Part shown: in pieces, positions 1 to 8,013 of the stretch
Layout: each line of letters starts with the position of its first letter
Numbering within the stretch: position 1 is the stretch's first letter
Assembly: GCA_022827905.1 (NCBI GenBank)
Contig: JAJEIQ010000027.1
Coordinates: 62,001 to 126,000, forward strand
Direction: 5' to 3'
Source: Pseudomonadales bacterium
GTDB lineage: Bacteria; Pseudomonadota; Gammaproteobacteria; Pseudomonadales; Azotimanducaceae
Length of the DNA: 64,000 nt
The notes under the pieces: generated by a model
The model's database searches: none
Seen by the model: the letters and a program-made list of their open reading frames with translations, nothing else
What the model was told of the DNA's origin: nothing
Program-made: the position numbers and the translations under genes

Positions 1-522
1 ACCGCCCACGGCACGCCCTCGGGCATTGACAACACCGTGGCCACCTACGGCTCAAGCGTTCAATACAAAAAGGACGGCGACACGCCCCGCTTCAAGGAGT
101 TGCGCATTCCCGAGGCGCTGCCGCTGGTAATCGGCATGACCGGCGAGGAAAGCCTGACCGCGAAGACCGTGGCAGCCGTGCGGGCCGCATGGACCGAATA
201 CCCGGAACGCTACGAGGCCATCTTCGACCAGATCGCGGATCTGACACTGGCAGGGACCGATGCCGTTGCGGCGGCCAACTTCAGCGAGCTGGGTCAAGTG
301 ATGAATCTCTGCCAGGGCTATCTGAACGCCCTGCAGCTCTCCACTCCGGCTTTGGAGGCCCTGATCCACATCGCCAGGGACCACGGCGCCGCGGGCGCCA
401 AGCTGACCGGCGGCGGCGGCGGCGGCTCCATGGTCGCCCTGTGTCCGGACAACCAGGAGCAAGTGGCCGAAGCCATGCGAACGGCGGGCTTCAAGGCCTT
501 GCCGGTGACGGTGGGCGGGTAA
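1..522 (+). CDS. mvk: Mevalonate kinase, C-terminal part (5'-truncated by window edge)
   Basis: This is the C-terminal part of a GHMP-superfamily kinase, best read as mevalonate kinase, which uses ATP to make 5-phosphomevalonate in the mevalonate route to isoprenoids. The frame is open from base 1, so the N-terminal part and the first ATP motif lie outside. Two family signatures are visible: HGTPSGIDN at bases 7-33 and the glycine loop KLTGGGGGGS near residue 130 of the fragment. About 173 residues remain of a protein that usually has 300-400. The mevalonate route is uncommon in proteobacteria, so transfer at some point is possible. Another GHMP kinase (phosphomevalonate kinase, galactokinase) is less likely because the SGIDN motif fits mevalonate kinase best. 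Confidence 0.8.
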   Translation, partial: TAHGTPSGIDNTVATYGSSVQYKKDGDTPRFKELRIPEALPLVIGMTGEESLTAKTVAAVRAAWTEYPERYEAIFDQIADLTLAGTDAVAAANFSELGQVMNLCQGYLNALQLSTPALEALIHIARDHGAAGAKLTGGGGGGSMVALCPDNQEQVAEAMRTAGFKALPVTVGG

Positions 523-645
523 CGCGAACGTCATTTCCCACTCCTCTAGGGATTCCGGACGGGGGCTGGACACAGCGCGGACGAATTGCCATTTACCGCT
601 GAACTGTTCAAGATGAAACGTTTGGGGGACGGAGTAGGCGCCGCA

Positions 646-1542
646 ATGGCGAGCGCGCAAATCGACGACTCAACGCAGTTGGCTGGCGACAGCATCGCGG
701 CCCGCTTTCGCTATACGCCGGGGACGGCGATTTTCGACTATCCCACCCGTGTTGACCTCTTTGCCGACCCGCGGCCCGTTTTGCAGGATCGGGTGATGGC
801 CCTTTCGGAACTGCAGCAAAAGCTGTATGCGGAACAGCGCACCTCGCTGCTGATCGTCTTCCAGGGCATGGATGCGGCGGGCAAGGACAGCACCATCAAG
901 CACGTCACCAGTGGCGTCAATCCGCAAGGCTTCCAGGTTTTCAACTTCAAGCAGCCTACCTACAAGGACATCGACCACAACTACCTGTGGCGCTATTGGG
1001 GGGCCATGCCGGAGCGCGGGCGCATCGGCATCTTCAACCGCTCCCACTATGAGGAGGTACTGGTGGTGAAGGTGCACCCGGAGATTTTGGAGGCGCGCCG
1101 CTTGCCCCAACGGTCATTCGACGAACGCTTCTGGCGCAACCGCTACCACGACATCCGCACCTTGGAACGGCACCTGAACGAAAACGGCACCAAGGTGGTC
1201 AAGTTCTTCCTGAATGTATCCCGCACGGAGCAGAAGCGGCGCCTGCAAAAGCGGCTGGACAACCCGGAGAAATTCTGGAAGTTCGATCCTCGGGACATCG
1301 ATGAGCGCCAGCGTTGGGACGACTACCAAAACGCCTACCAGGAAGCCGTCACCGCCACCCACACCGATGACGCACCTTGGTACCTGATCCCGGCGGACCA
1401 CAAGTGGACCATGCGGGCCATTGTCGCCGCCATTGTCACGGTGGAGTTGGCCGGCTTGAATCCACGCTATCCCGATCCCACCGAAGAGCAGTTGGCGAAG
1501 ATCCACTGGGCCCGGGAGCAATTGGCCGCAGAGGAGGCGTAG
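646..1542 (+). CDS. ppk2: Polyphosphate kinase 2 family protein (PPK2)
   Basis: This is a PPK2-type kinase, which transfers phosphate between inorganic polyphosphate and nucleotides in the cytoplasm. The P-loop GMDAAGKDS lies at about residues 74-82 and the Walker B-like RSHYEEVLV at about 132-140, and the core FDPRDIDERQRWDDY is typical of the family. The frame is open from a TTG at 586, with ATGs at 613 and 646. I chose 646 because GGGGGACGGAG lies just upstream; this gives 298 residues, close to the usual length, and the extra N-terminal residues do not resemble the family. It stands alone between the mevalonate kinase and a convergent GFA gene. The subclass (AMP, ADP or GDP specificity) cannot be told by eye. 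Confidence 0.88.
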   Translation: MASAQIDDSTQLAGDSIAARFRYTPGTAIFDYPTRVDLFADPRPVLQDRVMALSELQQKLYAEQRTSLLIVFQGMDAAGKDSTIKHVTSGVNPQGFQVFNFKQPTYKDIDHNYLWRYWGAMPERGRIGIFNRSHYEEVLVVKVHPEILEARRLPQRSFDERFWRNRYHDIRTLERHLNENGTKVVKFFLNVSRTEQKRRLQKRLDNPEKFWKFDPRDIDERQRWDDYQNAYQEAVTATHTDDAPWYLIPADHKWTMRAIVAAIVTVELAGLNPRYPDPTEEQLAKIHWAREQLAAEEA

Positions 1543-1549
1543 GCTAGAA

Positions 1550-1954
1550 TCACTGCTTGGCGATGGTCGGCACCCCTTCTTCCAACGTCACCCAGTCCTG
1601 CTTGCTGTCGCACCAAGCGTGGAACATGGGCTTGAAGCCCGAGGTGTCGTCCAGCGTGCCGGTCTTTAAAATGAGAGTGTCCGGCTGCGCTTCAATGGCT
1701 GAATAGATGGGCGAGCCGCAGTTGCTGCAGAAGTAGCGCAGCACCGGGTTGCCGCTGTTGGTGTCGCGGTCCTCGAAGAGCTTGGGCTCGCCAGCGGTGA
1801 ACGCGAATTCCGTCTTGGGCACGCTGGCCAAAGTCGAAAACGCGGACCCGGCTTGGCGTTGGCAGTTCTTGCAGTGGCAGACGCCGGTCATGGCCGGCGG
1901 GCTCTGGATTTCGTACTTGATGGCGCCGCAAAGGCATTGGCCAGTGATTGCCAC
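1550..1954 (-). CDS. GFA family (CENP-V/Mss4-like) zinc-binding protein
   Basis: This small cytoplasmic protein of 134 residues belongs to the GFA family, named after glutathione-dependent formaldehyde-activating enzyme. Most members have no proven function. The zinc-ligand pattern is complete: CLCG at residues 7-10, CHCKNC at 26-31 and CSNCG at 76-80. The longer frame reaches 2008, but I start at GTG 1954 because AAGGGGAG lies about five bases upstream and the protein then begins just before the conserved QCLCGAIKYEI. It is convergent with the PPK2 gene, the two stop codons being only a few bases apart. The family is certain; a formaldehyde-related role is only a possibility, although methylamine oxidation encoded nearby does release formaldehyde. 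Confidence 0.85.
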   Translation of the reverse strand: MAITGQCLCGAIKYEIQSPPAMTGVCHCKNCQRQAGSAFSTLASVPKTEFAFTAGEPKLFEDRDTNSGNPVLRYFCSNCGSPIYSAIEAQPDTLILKTGTLDDTSGFKPMFHAWCDSKQDWVTLEEGVPTIAKQ

Positions 1955-2055
1955 GGAAACTCCCCTTGTCGATGTTGCTGCCAAGCATAACGAATTCTGG
2001 AAAGGCAATGGCCGAAGCGAGTTCGCATCGCCAGTTCGAGGGCGTCTCGTCCCCC

Positions 2056-2160
2056 GGAGCGAGGGCGTCCCGCCCTCGATTTGAAGCGTGGGATTCCATC
2101 GAGGGCAAGATGCCCTCGTTCCGGCGGGGAATTCCGCCGAGGGCGGGACGCCCTCGCTCC
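2056..2160. repeat. Cluster of GC-rich palindromic repeats in a 331-base gap
   Basis: The gap 1955-2285 contains no convincing gene but holds three imperfect palindromes. CGAGGGC..GCCCTCG units lie at 2061-2078, 2100-2118 and 2138-2156. The first is preceded by GGAG, and the third is the reverse complement of the first, ending in CTCC at 2160, so the outer two form a large inverted repeat. The middle unit has the variant centre AAGAT. The same unit and the same variant recur at 15561-15622. This behaves like a dispersed REP or BIME-type repeat family; whether it acts in transcription termination, DNA binding or as a mobile miniature element is unknown. Confidence 0.75.
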
Positions 2161-2285
2161 GGGAAGTGTTATCCTCACCTCATCGTCCGGCTTTTCTCAA
2201 TGGCGTCGCCTAGGAATCGCGAAAATCCCCAGTGGCCTACGATATCGGTGGCTCCACCCTTGTCTAGCGGCGGTTTGCGCCTGAC

Positions 2286-3335
2286 GTGCGCATTCTGATC
2301 GTCAGCGACGCTTGGCTGCCGCAACTGAATGGCGTAGTGCGGGCGCTGTCAACCACCCGCGAACGGCTGGAGGGCATGGGCCACGAGGTGGACGTGCTCG
2401 GCCCGGACCGATTCAGCACCGTCCCCTGCCCAACCTACCCCGAAATCAGGCTGGCGCTGACGCTGCCGAGCCGAGTGGGGCGCTTGATCGAAGCCTTTGC
2501 TCCGGACGCAGTGCACATCGCCACCGAGGGGCCGCTTGGCTGGTGCGCGCGGCATTGGCTCAGGCAGCGCGATTTGCGCTTCACCACCTCCTTCCACACC
2601 CTGTTTCCGCTCTATCTCAAGCTGCGCGCCGGGATTCCCGAACGCTGGTCCTACGCGCTGCTGCGGCGCTTTCACAACGCGGCGGTGCACACCATGTGCT
2701 CCACTTCGTCCTTGGAGGCGCTGCTTGAGGAGCATGGCATTAGGCGGTTGGCGCGCTGGATCCGGGGGGTCGATACGGCCTTGTTTCGACCCGTTGCGCC
2801 GGCCAACCTGGGTCTGCCCGCTCCGATCCTCATGTACGTTGGGCGGCTGGCCGTGGAGAAGAACATCGAAGCCTTCCTGAGCATTGACCGACCCGGCACC
2901 AAGGTGCTGGTGGGTGACGGCCCGGCGCGCGCCGCCTTGGAGCGGCGCTTCCCGGAGGCGGTGTTTCTAGGCCCGCGGTTGGGCGAGGCGCTGGTGGCGC
3001 ACTACTGTGCCGCTGATGTGTTCGTCTTTCCCTCCAAGACCGATACGCTGGGCTTGGTCATGTTGGAGGCGCTGGCCTGCGGCACTCCGGTGGCCGCCCA
3101 TCCCGTACCGGGACCGAATGACGTCGTCGGCGCCAGCGGGGCAGGCGTTTTGGACGAGGACCTTGGCGCCGCCATCGACGGGGCGCTGGACATTCCGGCC
3201 GAGGCCTGCTTGGCGCACGCGGCGAATTTCGATTGGGACCTGTCGGCGCGGCAGTTTCTGCGCAATCTGGTTGCGTTAGAATCAACGGCCCCCGCAGGGG
3301 CGGCGGTGCAGGAAGAGGAGGGAGAGACGGCATGA
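2286..3335 (+). CDS. GT4 glycosyltransferase, probable sulfolipid synthase (SqdX-like)
   Basis: This is a 349-residue GT-B glycosyltransferase of family GT4. The N-terminus MRILIVSDAWLPQLNGVVRA is the acceptor-side start typical of SqdX, MgtA and PimB-like enzymes. The donor side shows YVGRLAVEKNIEAFL and the E-x7-E-type stretch FVFPSKTDTLGLVMLEALAC. The start is GTG 2286. Its last four bases overlap the start of the next gene, UDP-sulfoquinovose synthase. From that partnership I infer that it moves sulfoquinovose from UDP-sulfoquinovose to diacylglycerol at the inner membrane. Sequence alone cannot exclude another sugar, such as mannose or glucose. No N-terminal signal or transmembrane segment is seen. 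Confidence 0.8.
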   Translation: MRILIVSDAWLPQLNGVVRALSTTRERLEGMGHEVDVLGPDRFSTVPCPTYPEIRLALTLPSRVGRLIEAFAPDAVHIATEGPLGWCARHWLRQRDLRFTTSFHTLFPLYLKLRAGIPERWSYALLRRFHNAAVHTMCSTSSLEALLEEHGIRRLARWIRGVDTALFRPVAPANLGLPAPILMYVGRLAVEKNIEAFLSIDRPGTKVLVGDGPARAALERRFPEAVFLGPRLGEALVAHYCAADVFVFPSKTDTLGLVMLEALACGTPVAAHPVPGPNDVVGASGAGVLDEDLGAAIDGALDIPAEACLAHAANFDWDLSARQFLRNLVALESTAPAGAAVQEEEGETA

Positions 3336-4555
3336 GGGTCATTGTTCTCGGTGGCGACGGCTTCTGCGGTTGGCCGAGCGCCCTGCACTTGTCGACCCGC
3401 GGGCATGACGTCACCATCGTCGACAATTTCTCCCGGCGCAACATCGACAACGAACTTGAGGTGCAAAGCCTCACCCCCATTCAACCCTTAAGCGTCCGGC
3501 TGGCGGCTTGGCGGGAGGTGACCGGCAAATCGATTGCCTTCGAGCGTCTTGATGTGGCGGCGCAGTACGACCGTCTCGTGCAACTCATCGCCGAGGTGCG
3601 GCCGGATAGCATCGTTCACTTTGCCGAGCAGCGGGCGGCGCCGTACTCGATGAAGTCGTCCTGGCACAAGCGCTACACGGTGGCCAACAATCTCAACGCC
3701 ACCAACAACGTGCTTTCCGCCATCGTCGAGAGCGGGCAGGACGTTCACTTGGTGCATCTCGGCACCATGGGCGTGTACGGCTACTCGTCGGTGGGCGTGA
3801 AGCTGCCGGAGGGGTATCTGCGGGTGAAGATGACCGCCGAGGATGGCGCCGAGGTGGAGCAGGAAATCCTCTACCCGCCCAATCCGGGCAGCATCTACCA
3901 CGTCACCAAGACCCAGGACCAACTGTTCTTCGCCTTCTACAACAAGAATGACGAGGTGCGCATCACCGACCTGCACCAAGGCATCGTCTGGGGCACCCAG
4001 ACCCGGGAGACCCGGCTGGACGAACGGCTGATCAACCGCTTCGACTACGATGGCGACTACGGCACGGTGCTCAATCGGTTTCTCATGCAGGCCGCCATCG
4101 ACTACCCGCTCACCGTGCACGGCAGCGGCGGACAAACCCGGGCCTTCATCCACATCCAGGACACCGTGCGCTGCATCGAGTTGGCGATCGCCAACCCGCC
4201 GGTGCCAGGGGAACGGGTGAAGATTCTCAATCAGCTGACCGAAACCCATCGGCTGATTGACTTGGCGAAGCTGGTGTCCAATCTCACCGGCGCCCGCATT
4301 GAGCATGTGCCAAACCCGCGCCGGGAGGCCGACGCCAATGATCTGGAGGCCGCCAACAGCGGCCTGTTGGGCTTAGGACTGAAGCCCACAACCCTGCGCG
4401 AGGGCCTGATGCGGGAGGTCACCGAGATCGCGGGCCGTTACGCGGACCGTTGCGACCGCGACCGCATACCCTGCACATCCGCATGGACCCAAGGCATCGC
4501 CGAGGCCTCTGAAGGGCGGGAAGCGCGTGCCAACCTATCTCGAGCAACTCAGTGA
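3332..4555 (+). CDS. sqdB: UDP-sulfoquinovose synthase
   Basis: This enzyme makes UDP-sulfoquinovose from UDP-glucose and sulfite, the head-group donor for sulfoquinovosyl diacylglycerol. It is an extended short-chain dehydrogenase of 407 residues. The Rossmann loop is GGDGFCGWP at residues 7-15. Family-specific stretches follow: EQRAAPYSM, LGTMGVYG, the YHVTK catalytic Tyr-Lys pair, LHQGIVWG, and HGSGGQTRAFIHIQDTVRC. These follow the plant SQD1 and cyanobacterial SqdB pattern along the whole length. I chose ATG 3332 because GAAGAGGAGGGAGAG precedes it and the Rossmann strand starts at once. It overlaps the upstream glycosyltransferase by four bases, so the two are probably translationally coupled. 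Sulfolipid in a non-phototroph usually serves as a phosphate-sparing membrane lipid. Confidence 0.93.
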   Translation: MRVIVLGGDGFCGWPSALHLSTRGHDVTIVDNFSRRNIDNELEVQSLTPIQPLSVRLAAWREVTGKSIAFERLDVAAQYDRLVQLIAEVRPDSIVHFAEQRAAPYSMKSSWHKRYTVANNLNATNNVLSAIVESGQDVHLVHLGTMGVYGYSSVGVKLPEGYLRVKMTAEDGAEVEQEILYPPNPGSIYHVTKTQDQLFFAFYNKNDEVRITDLHQGIVWGTQTRETRLDERLINRFDYDGDYGTVLNRFLMQAAIDYPLTVHGSGGQTRAFIHIQDTVRCIELAIANPPVPGERVKILNQLTETHRLIDLAKLVSNLTGARIEHVPNPRREADANDLEAANSGLLGLGLKPTTLREGLMREVTEIAGRYADRCDRDRIPCTSAWTQGIAEASEGREARANLSRATQ

Positions 4556-4592
4556 ACCCTACAATCCGAGAGAGACACCCGAGGACATTCCC

Positions 4593-5771
4593 ATGAAGGA
4601 CTGGCTGAATCGAAGTTTCCGCTCAAGCCGCTGGGCGGGCGGGTTGGCCGCCCTGCTGGTCGTTGGCGCTGCTTCCGCCGACTTTGCTCCGGAGCCGATG
4701 AACGTCAAACTCAGCCTGCCCGCCAGCTATCCCCAGCATTGGCTGGTGGTCCATGATGCGGCCTTTTTCCACATGCGGGAGGGCCGTTACCTGTTCGTCG
4801 ACCCACACGCGGACACCGTGGGCGGGCAATTGCGGGGGCTGCTGTCGGCCGATTTCATCGCCCATTACGAGCAAAGCGCGGCCCGCGGCGAGCACTACGT
4901 GATCGAGTCCTTCTTCTCCAGGGGCGGGCGGGGCGGCGAGCGCACCGACGTGGTGACCATCTACGACGCAGAAAGCCTCGAGGTCAGCGGCGAGGTCATC
5001 ATCCCGCCGCGCAAGCTGTCCTCGATGCCTGAGCGCCTCGCGACCGGCCTAGTGGCCGAGGACAAGCTGCTGGTGGTGTACAACTTCACGCCGGGCCAGT
5101 CGCTCACCGTGGTCGATCTAGAGAAGCGCGAGTTTGTGGCCGAGCACGGCATCGCTGGTTGCTCGCTGGCGATTCCCACTGGCGATTCCGGGGTCACGTC
5201 GCTGTGCAGCGACGGCGCCTTCCTGACCACCACCTTAAGCGATGGCGGGGCGAGCGCCGCTTCGGTGCGCAGCGAAGCGGTCTTCGCCGATGAATCAGAC
5301 CCCATGTTCGAGAAGGCCGGCATCACCGGCGGGGTCGCCTACTTTCCCACGTTCAAGGGCGACGTCCTGCCGGTTGACGTGAGCGGCGATGCGGCGGTGC
5401 CGGGCGAGCGTTGGCCCTTGGCCAGCGTTGAGGAGAAGGCCGCAGGCTGGCGGCCCGGCGGCTGGCAACTCGTTGCCGCCGACCATCTCGGCCGCCTCTA
5501 TGTGCTGATGAACCCCAACGGCGCCGACGGCAGCCACAAGGACGGCGGCGGCGAGGTTTGGGTGTTCGACGCTGCGGCGAAGGAGCGGATCATGCGCATT
5601 CCATTGCCCAAATGGGGGGTCTCGGTAGGCGTCTCCAACGCCGAGCAGCCGCTGCTGGTGGTGACCAATGGCGAACTTGGGCTGGAGACCTACAGCACGG
5701 CGACCGGTGAGATGATCAAAACCCTCGCCGTCTCCACCCAGACTCCGTTCATCGTGCACGGAGTGCAGTAG
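4593..5771 (+). CDS. mauB: Methylamine (amine) dehydrogenase heavy chain
   Basis: This is the large beta-propeller subunit of periplasmic quinoprotein amine dehydrogenase. Two heavy and two light chains oxidise a primary amine to aldehyde and ammonia. The protein has 392 residues with a signal peptide (MKDWLNRSFRSSRWAGG, a hydrophobic stretch, then ASA around residue 28). Propeller-type strands such as VTIYDAESLEVSGEV, LTVVDLEKREFV and the C-terminal LGLETYSTATGEMIKTL fit MauB. I start at ATG 4593, preceded by GAGGA, although the frame is open further upstream. It is the first gene of a tight mauB-E-D-A-cytochrome operon. The substrate could be methylamine or a larger amine, since aromatic amine dehydrogenases share the architecture. 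Confidence 0.88.
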   Translation: MKDWLNRSFRSSRWAGGLAALLVVGAASADFAPEPMNVKLSLPASYPQHWLVVHDAAFFHMREGRYLFVDPHADTVGGQLRGLLSADFIAHYEQSAARGEHYVIESFFSRGGRGGERTDVVTIYDAESLEVSGEVIIPPRKLSSMPERLATGLVAEDKLLVVYNFTPGQSLTVVDLEKREFVAEHGIAGCSLAIPTGDSGVTSLCSDGAFLTTTLSDGGASAASVRSEAVFADESDPMFEKAGITGGVAYFPTFKGDVLPVDVSGDAAVPGERWPLASVEEKAAGWRPGGWQLVAADHLGRLYVLMNPNGADGSHKDGGGEVWVFDAAAKERIMRIPLPKWGVSVGVSNAEQPLLVVTNGELGLETYSTATGEMIKTLAVSTQTPFIVHGVQ

Positions 5772-5778
5772 GTTCCCC

Positions 5779-6315
5779 GTGCTGCCTGTCGTGTTGGCCG
5801 ATGCGGCGAGTTGGGCCTTGGCGGGGGTTTTCGCCGTTGCCGCCGCCCACAAAATCAGAAACCACTTGGCGTTTCGCGGCATCTTGGATCAATACCGGAT
5901 CATGCCGGGGCCAATGGTGCCCTTGGCCGCGCCCTTGGTCGTGGCTTTGGAGTGTGCGGTTTGCCTGATGCTGATCGTGCCGCCATGGCGCTGGTTGGGC
6001 GGGCCGCTGGCCGCTGGCTTGCTGCTGCTGTACGGCGCAGCGATTGCCCTCAATCTCTATGGCCGGGGCCGAAGGGCGATGGACTGTGGCTGCGGCGGCG
6101 AGGCCACGCCCCTTTCCGGCTGGCTGCTGTTGCGCAACGGTCTGCTGGCGTTGCTGGCTTGCTCCCCGTGGCTGGCGGTCCCGCCCGCTTCCGGTGGCTG
6201 GACTGGCGTCGTCTTGGCCGCCTTGATGACCGTCTTGCTTTGGCTCGGCTACGCGGTGGGCAATCAATTGCTCGCCAACCAAGGCCGCGAACTCGCCGGA
6301 GCCGCTCATGGATGA
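5779..6315 (+). CDS. mauE: Methylamine utilization membrane protein MauE
   Basis: This is a 178-residue inner-membrane protein of the MauE/DoxX-like family, needed for export, folding or disulfide formation of the dehydrogenase light chain. Four or five hydrophobic segments are visible (about residues 5-22, 45-65, 72-93, 115-135 and 142-165). A CGCGG cysteine motif near residue 112 is typical and may take part in disulfide transfer with MauD. The start is GTG 5779, seven bases after the mauB stop. Its end overlaps the MauD start. The light chain carries an unusual number of disulfides, which explains why dedicated helpers are encoded beside it. Confidence 0.85.
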   Translation: MLPVVLADAASWALAGVFAVAAAHKIRNHLAFRGILDQYRIMPGPMVPLAAPLVVALECAVCLMLIVPPWRWLGGPLAAGLLLLYGAAIALNLYGRGRRAMDCGCGGEATPLSGWLLLRNGLLALLACSPWLAVPPASGGWTGVVLAALMTVLLWLGYAVGNQLLANQGRELAGAAHG

Positions 6316-7009
6316 GTTCCTGATTGCCTCCAACGTCGCGCTCTGGGCAGGCCTGCTTCTGCTGGCGGGCTTGGTCTATGCGCTGGCCCGCCAGGTGGGG
6401 GCGCTCTTCGAGCGCGTCGCGCCAGCGGGTGCGTTGATGGTCAACGAGGTGCTTCAGCCCGGGGATCCGGCCCCGGAAATCACCGTCGAGACCTTGAACG
6501 GCGCCGCCTTGACCTTGGGCGGTGAACCGGAATCCGGCGCTTGGCCGCGCGCCACCCTGATCTTCTTTCTGGCCCCCGACTGCCCGGTGTGCAAGACCCT
6601 GCTGCCGGTATTGCGTTCCGTGACGAAGTCGGAATCCTGGGTGGACATCGTGCTGGCCAGCGATGGCGGCGCCGCCGCCGAGCATGCGGCCTATGTGGCC
6701 GAACAGGGCATCGGCGGGTTTCCCTACGTCCTGTCGGAGAGCCTCGGCCGATCCTACGGCGTCGGGAAGCTGCCCTATGCGGTGTTGATCGATGAGCGGG
6801 GACGCATCGCTTCCTTGGGCTTGGTCAACTCCCGCGAACACTTGGAGAGCCTGTTCGAGGCCAAGGAGCGGCAGGCGCCGTCCATTCAGCACTACATGCA
6901 GCAACAGGCCGACGGGGCCTTATACGAGGCCGATCAGCAAGACGGGCAACGCCATGCTGACGACGCATACTACGAAGCCGAAGTTCCGGCAGGGGGGACA
7001 CAGACATGA
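6308..7009 (+). CDS. mauD: Methylamine dehydrogenase accessory thioredoxin-like protein MauD
   Basis: This is a 233-residue membrane-anchored, periplasm-facing thioredoxin-fold protein. An N-terminal transmembrane segment spans about residues 10-28. The redox motif CPVC is at residues 92-95 in the setting FFLAPDCPVCKTLLPVL. The fold continues to the cis-Pro region GKLPYAVLIDERGRI. MauD is required for the light chain to form its six disulfide bridges before the tryptophan tryptophylquinone cofactor is completed. It starts inside the end of mauE and its last four bases overlap the mauA start, so translation is probably coupled. The acidic, Gln-rich tail (residues 195-233) is poorly conserved. 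Confidence 0.9.
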   Translation: MDEFLIASNVALWAGLLLLAGLVYALARQVGALFERVAPAGALMVNEVLQPGDPAPEITVETLNGAALTLGGEPESGAWPRATLIFFLAPDCPVCKTLLPVLRSVTKSESWVDIVLASDGGAAAEHAAYVAEQGIGGFPYVLSESLGRSYGVGKLPYAVLIDERGRIASLGLVNSREHLESLFEAKERQAPSIQHYMQQQADGALYEADQQDGQRHADDAYYEAEVPAGGTQT

Positions 7010-7548
7010 ACCTCACTCGATTCACCGACGCCATCGACCATTGGACGGAGCGCCGCGCCCGGGGCATCGCCCGGGGCAGCAGCCGCCGGGGCTGGCTCAA
7101 GACCTTGGGTGCAGCCTTGGTGGGCGGCGCGGTGCTGCCGCTGCTGCCCGTGGCCCGGGCGCAGGCGGCCAGCGGGGTGCCCGCGGCCACCGGGGTGGCC
7201 GAGGAGGGCGATCCCGAATCCTGCGACTACTGGCGCTACTGCGCCATCGACGGCTTCCTGTGCAGTTGCTGCGGCGGCAGCGAGAACGCCTGTCCGCCGG
7301 GCACGGAGATGTCGCCGATCACCTGGATCGGCACCTGCCACAACCCAGCGGACGGCAAGAACTACGTCATCTCCTACAACGACTGCTGCGGTCGAACGCC
7401 CTGCGGGCAATGCCTGTGCAACCGCAACGAGGGCGACCTGCCCATGTACCTGCCGCAAAAGAACAACGACATCAACTGGTGCCTAGGCACCCAATCGGCG
7501 GTGTACCACTGCTCCACGGCCATCATCATCGCCCAGGGCTTGGACTAA
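7006..7548 (+). CDS. mauA: Methylamine (amine) dehydrogenase light chain, TTQ-bearing
   Basis: This is the catalytic small subunit, 180 residues, which carries the protein-derived cofactor tryptophan tryptophylquinone. A twin-arginine signal (SSRRGWLKTLG, residues 25-35) sends it folded to the periplasm. Aligned by eye with the Paracoccus light chain, the cross-linked tryptophans are W107 (in TWIGTC) and W158 (in NDINWC), 51 residues apart as in Trp57 and Trp108 of that enzyme. The catalytic aspartate is D126 (in YNDCC). At least twelve cysteines supply the disulfides. All cofactor residues are present, so the enzyme should be active if it is matured. A mauG-type maturation gene is not seen next to it. 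Confidence 0.92.
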   Translation: MNLTRFTDAIDHWTERRARGIARGSSRRGWLKTLGAALVGGAVLPLLPVARAQAASGVPAATGVAEEGDPESCDYWRYCAIDGFLCSCCGGSENACPPGTEMSPITWIGTCHNPADGKNYVISYNDCCGRTPCGQCLCNRNEGDLPMYLPQKNNDINWCLGTQSAVYHCSTAIIIAQGLD

Positions 7549-7556
7549 CTGTCGCC

Positions 7557-7985
7557 GTGCGGCCCTGGACGCTTTTCATTTTCATGCTGGCGCTCGGCAC
7601 CTCCGCTGCTGGGGCCGGCACGGAGATCAACGCCGACCGGGCGCGCATCAACTACATGCTGAACTGCCAAGGTTGCCACCTGCCCGCTGGCGAAGGCGTC
7701 GGCGACATCCCGCAGATGAAGAACTTCGTCGGCAACTTCCTGAAGGTGCCGGGGGGGCGGGCATTCCTGGTGCAAGTGCCGGGCTCCGCCAACGCCGCCT
7801 TGGACGATGCGGCCCTTGCCGAACTGCTCAACTGGATGCTCCTCGAAATCAGCGCCGACCAACTGCCGCAGGACTTCCAGCCCTACACGGGGCCGGAAGT
7901 GGGCCAGTACCGCGCATCGCCCTTAAGCGATGTCAACGCGGTGCGGCTGCCGTTGATTCAAAAGATTGCCCAGTTGCCGGAGTAA
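7557..7985 (+). CDS. Periplasmic c-type cytochrome at end of mau operon
   Basis: This is a small monohaem cytochrome c of 142 residues. A short signal peptide (MRPWTLFIFMLALGTSAAGAG) is followed by one haem motif, CQGCH, at residues 37-41. A likely axial methionine lies in IPQMKNF about twelve residues later. It starts at GTG 7557, eight bases after the mauA stop, and is almost certainly cotranscribed. In classical mau clusters this position is held by amicyanin (mauC), which takes electrons from the dehydrogenase. Here the cytochrome is the natural candidate for electron acceptor; that is inference from position. Its C-terminal half contains no second haem motif. Confidence 0.8.
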   Translation: MRPWTLFIFMLALGTSAAGAGTEINADRARINYMLNCQGCHLPAGEGVGDIPQMKNFVGNFLKVPGGRAFLVQVPGSANAALDDAALAELLNWMLLEISADQLPQDFQPYTGPEVGQYRASPLSDVNAVRLPLIQKIAQLPE

Positions 7986-8013
7986 CGGCGGCGCCTGTGG
8001 CGGCGTCAGTCGG

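Noticed and set aside
3488-4306. Minus-strand open frame antisense to sqdB
   Set aside because: sqdB is certain across this stretch and the antisense protein has no recognisable fold or ribosome site.
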